Origin: Bacteroidales bacterium
GTDB lineage: Bacteria; Bacteroidota; Bacteroidia; Bacteroidales; Rikenellaceae
Length of the DNA stretch: 64,000 nucleotides
Reading direction: 5' to 3'
NCBI GenBank assembly: GCA_910575495.1
Contig: CAJTFS010000008.1
Coordinates: 1-64,000 of the forward strand
Under the pieces are notes generated by a model, which searched no databases, was not told the DNA's origin, and saw only the letters and a list, made by a program, of their open reading frames with translations. Below, piece by piece: positions 63,062 to 64,000 of this stretch; the first letter of the stretch is position 1, and every line of letters begins with the position of its first letter. The translations under genes were made by a program, and so were the position numbers.

Positions 63062-64000
63062 TTAGAATTTCAGGTTGACGCCGAAAGTGAACGTGCTCGT
63101 CAACGGGTAGATGTAGGTGCTGCCGTCCGAGCCCTCGGGGTCGATGCCCAACTCCTTCAACGCGTTGTCGAAAGTATAGACGTTGTTGGCGTTGAAGTAG
63201 AGACGCAGCGCGCGTATGCGGCTCCGGGCCAGCTTGCCGCGGCTCATGTCGAACGTATAACCCAATTCGATGTTCTTGATCTTGAAATAGTTGCTCGACC
63301 TCATCCAGAAATCGCTCTGGAGATAGTTGTAGTGCTCCGTATTGGGGTCGAAGACCATGCGCGGATAGGTGATCTTCTCGCCGGCGGCATAGCGCTCGGC
63401 CGTCCAGCGGCCGTCGTACATCCATTTCCAGGCGTTGCCGGCCTTCTTGAAGAACGGCATCGTGTAGCCCTTGTTCAGATAGTAGGACCCGTTGGCCGAA
63501 CCGACGAAGAGCACGCGCAGGTCGAAGCCCTTCCAGCCCACCATCGCCTTAGCGTTGAAATGGTACTCGGCATAGTTGGGATAGCCGATCGGCGCAATAT
63601 CCTTGTTGTCGATCAGCCCGTCGCCGTTCAGGTCGACATAGCGGATGTCGCCCAGCGTGGCGCGGTTGCCGTTGAAGGTGTTGTAGGGACGATTGGCCAG
63701 CTCCTCGGGCGTATTGTAGAGTCCGTCGGTCTTCAGACCGAAGCGCTGACCGATCGAAAAGCCCGTCTGGTTCATCCACGGATAGGGATTCTGCGCTTCG
63801 GCCTTGTAGACGATCTTGTTGCGCGCGAAGCTCACGTCGCCGCTCACGCCGTAGCGCCAGTCGTCCTTGCGGTCCTCCCAGGCTACCTGGAGTTCGAAAC
63901 CCTGGTTCTTCGTGATACCCACGTTGACGGGAGGCACGCTGCCCGAATCCACACCGTAGATGCCCGGAATCGTGCCGAGCGTCGTGAGGATGTTGTTGCG
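63062..64000 (-). CDS. susC: SusC-like TonB-dependent transporter (pair 1), C-terminal part; 5' end outside the window
   Basis: About 312 residues of the outer-membrane barrel are present, e.g. YGVSGDVSFARNKIVYKAEA, GDIRYVDLNGDGLIDNKDIA, NYFKIKNIELGYTF and the final STFTFGVNLKF with C-terminal Phe. The frame is open through the right edge (upstream residues read NNILTTLGTIPGIYGVDSGS), so the gene begins beyond it. It should be the first SusC of this operon, and the operon promoter and any regulator lie further right. Confidence 0.93.
   Translation of the reverse strand, partial: RNNILTTLGTIPGIYGVDSGSVPPVNVGITKNQGFELQVAWEDRKDDWRYGVSGDVSFARNKIVYKAEAQNPYPWMNQTGFSIGQRFGLKTDGLYNTPEELANRPYNTFNGNRATLGDIRYVDLNGDGLIDNKDIAPIGYPNYAEYHFNAKAMVGWKGFDLRVLFVGSANGSYYLNKGYTMPFFKKAGNAWKWMYDGRWTAERYAAGEKITYPRMVFDPNTEHYNYLQSDFWMRSSNYFKIKNIELGYTFDMSRGKLARSRIRALRLYFNANNVYTFDNALKELGIDPEGSDGSTYIYPLTSTFTFGVNLKF

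Overview
The window is a GC-rich stretch of a Bacteroidales chromosome, most like Alistipes (Rikenellaceae). The evidence is TAnnTTTG / TTTG promoters with 18-20 bp spacers, the near absence of Shine-Dalgarno sites, tRNA genes without an encoded CCA, SusC/SusD pairs, the Bacteroidales EF-G2 paralogue and a B. fragilis-type mannobiose pathway. The genus is an inference; phylum and order are secure.

Layout. (1) 1-2.7 kb: the 5' end of a 16S rRNA gene (minus strand) with two tandem promoters, then about 2 kb of gene-free DNA built from repeats. This includes a degenerate cassette coding only for the tail of a FISUMP (Fib_succ_major) domain, a MITE-like inverted repeat and a four-unit array of about 79 bp, whose last unit is the lspA promoter. 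(2) 2.7-3.6 kb: lspA and tRNA-Leu(CAG). (3) 4.0-23.3 kb, minus strand: rpsL-rpsG-fusA followed by the S10, spc and alpha ribosomal clusters in classical order, with map, infA and rpmJ between secY and rpsM. The spc cluster is split between rpsN and rpsH by a 1 kb non-coding insert with a hairpin at one end and a new promoter at the other. (4) 23.7-29.1 kb: leuS, a secreted esterase, an Xaa-Pro aminopeptidase and a small membrane protein. (5) 29.2-43.2 kb: a second FISUMP cassette, the GTPase-defective EF-G2, tdk, murA (Asp in place of the fosfomycin-target Cys), rpmH, a DUF4924 protein, a PiT phosphate transporter, a DUF2339 membrane protein, an M48 protease, a third FISUMP cassette, an unidentified helical protein and tRNA-Thr(CGT). 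(6) 43.4-64 kb: a polysaccharide utilisation locus, very probably for beta-mannan, starting next to tRNA-Thr and a decayed copy of its 3' end and running off the right edge.

How the mannan locus should work (inference from known families). Two SusC/SusD pairs and a DUF1735 lipoprotein bind and import oligosaccharides. Surface or periplasmic GH5-GH26 mannanase, GH5, GH2 and another clan GH-A lipoprotein cleave the chain. A GPH-family symporter takes mannobiose across the inner membrane. A cellobiose/mannobiose 2-epimerase makes mannosyl-glucose, and the GH130 phosphorylase splits it to mannose-1-phosphate and glucose.

Most unusual: three same-strand intergenic cassettes share upstream boxes and an almost invariant 3' end, but differ strongly at the positions that vary in diversity-generating retroelement (DGR) target domains. 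No reverse transcriptase or template repeat is in this window, so the DGR link is a hypothesis.
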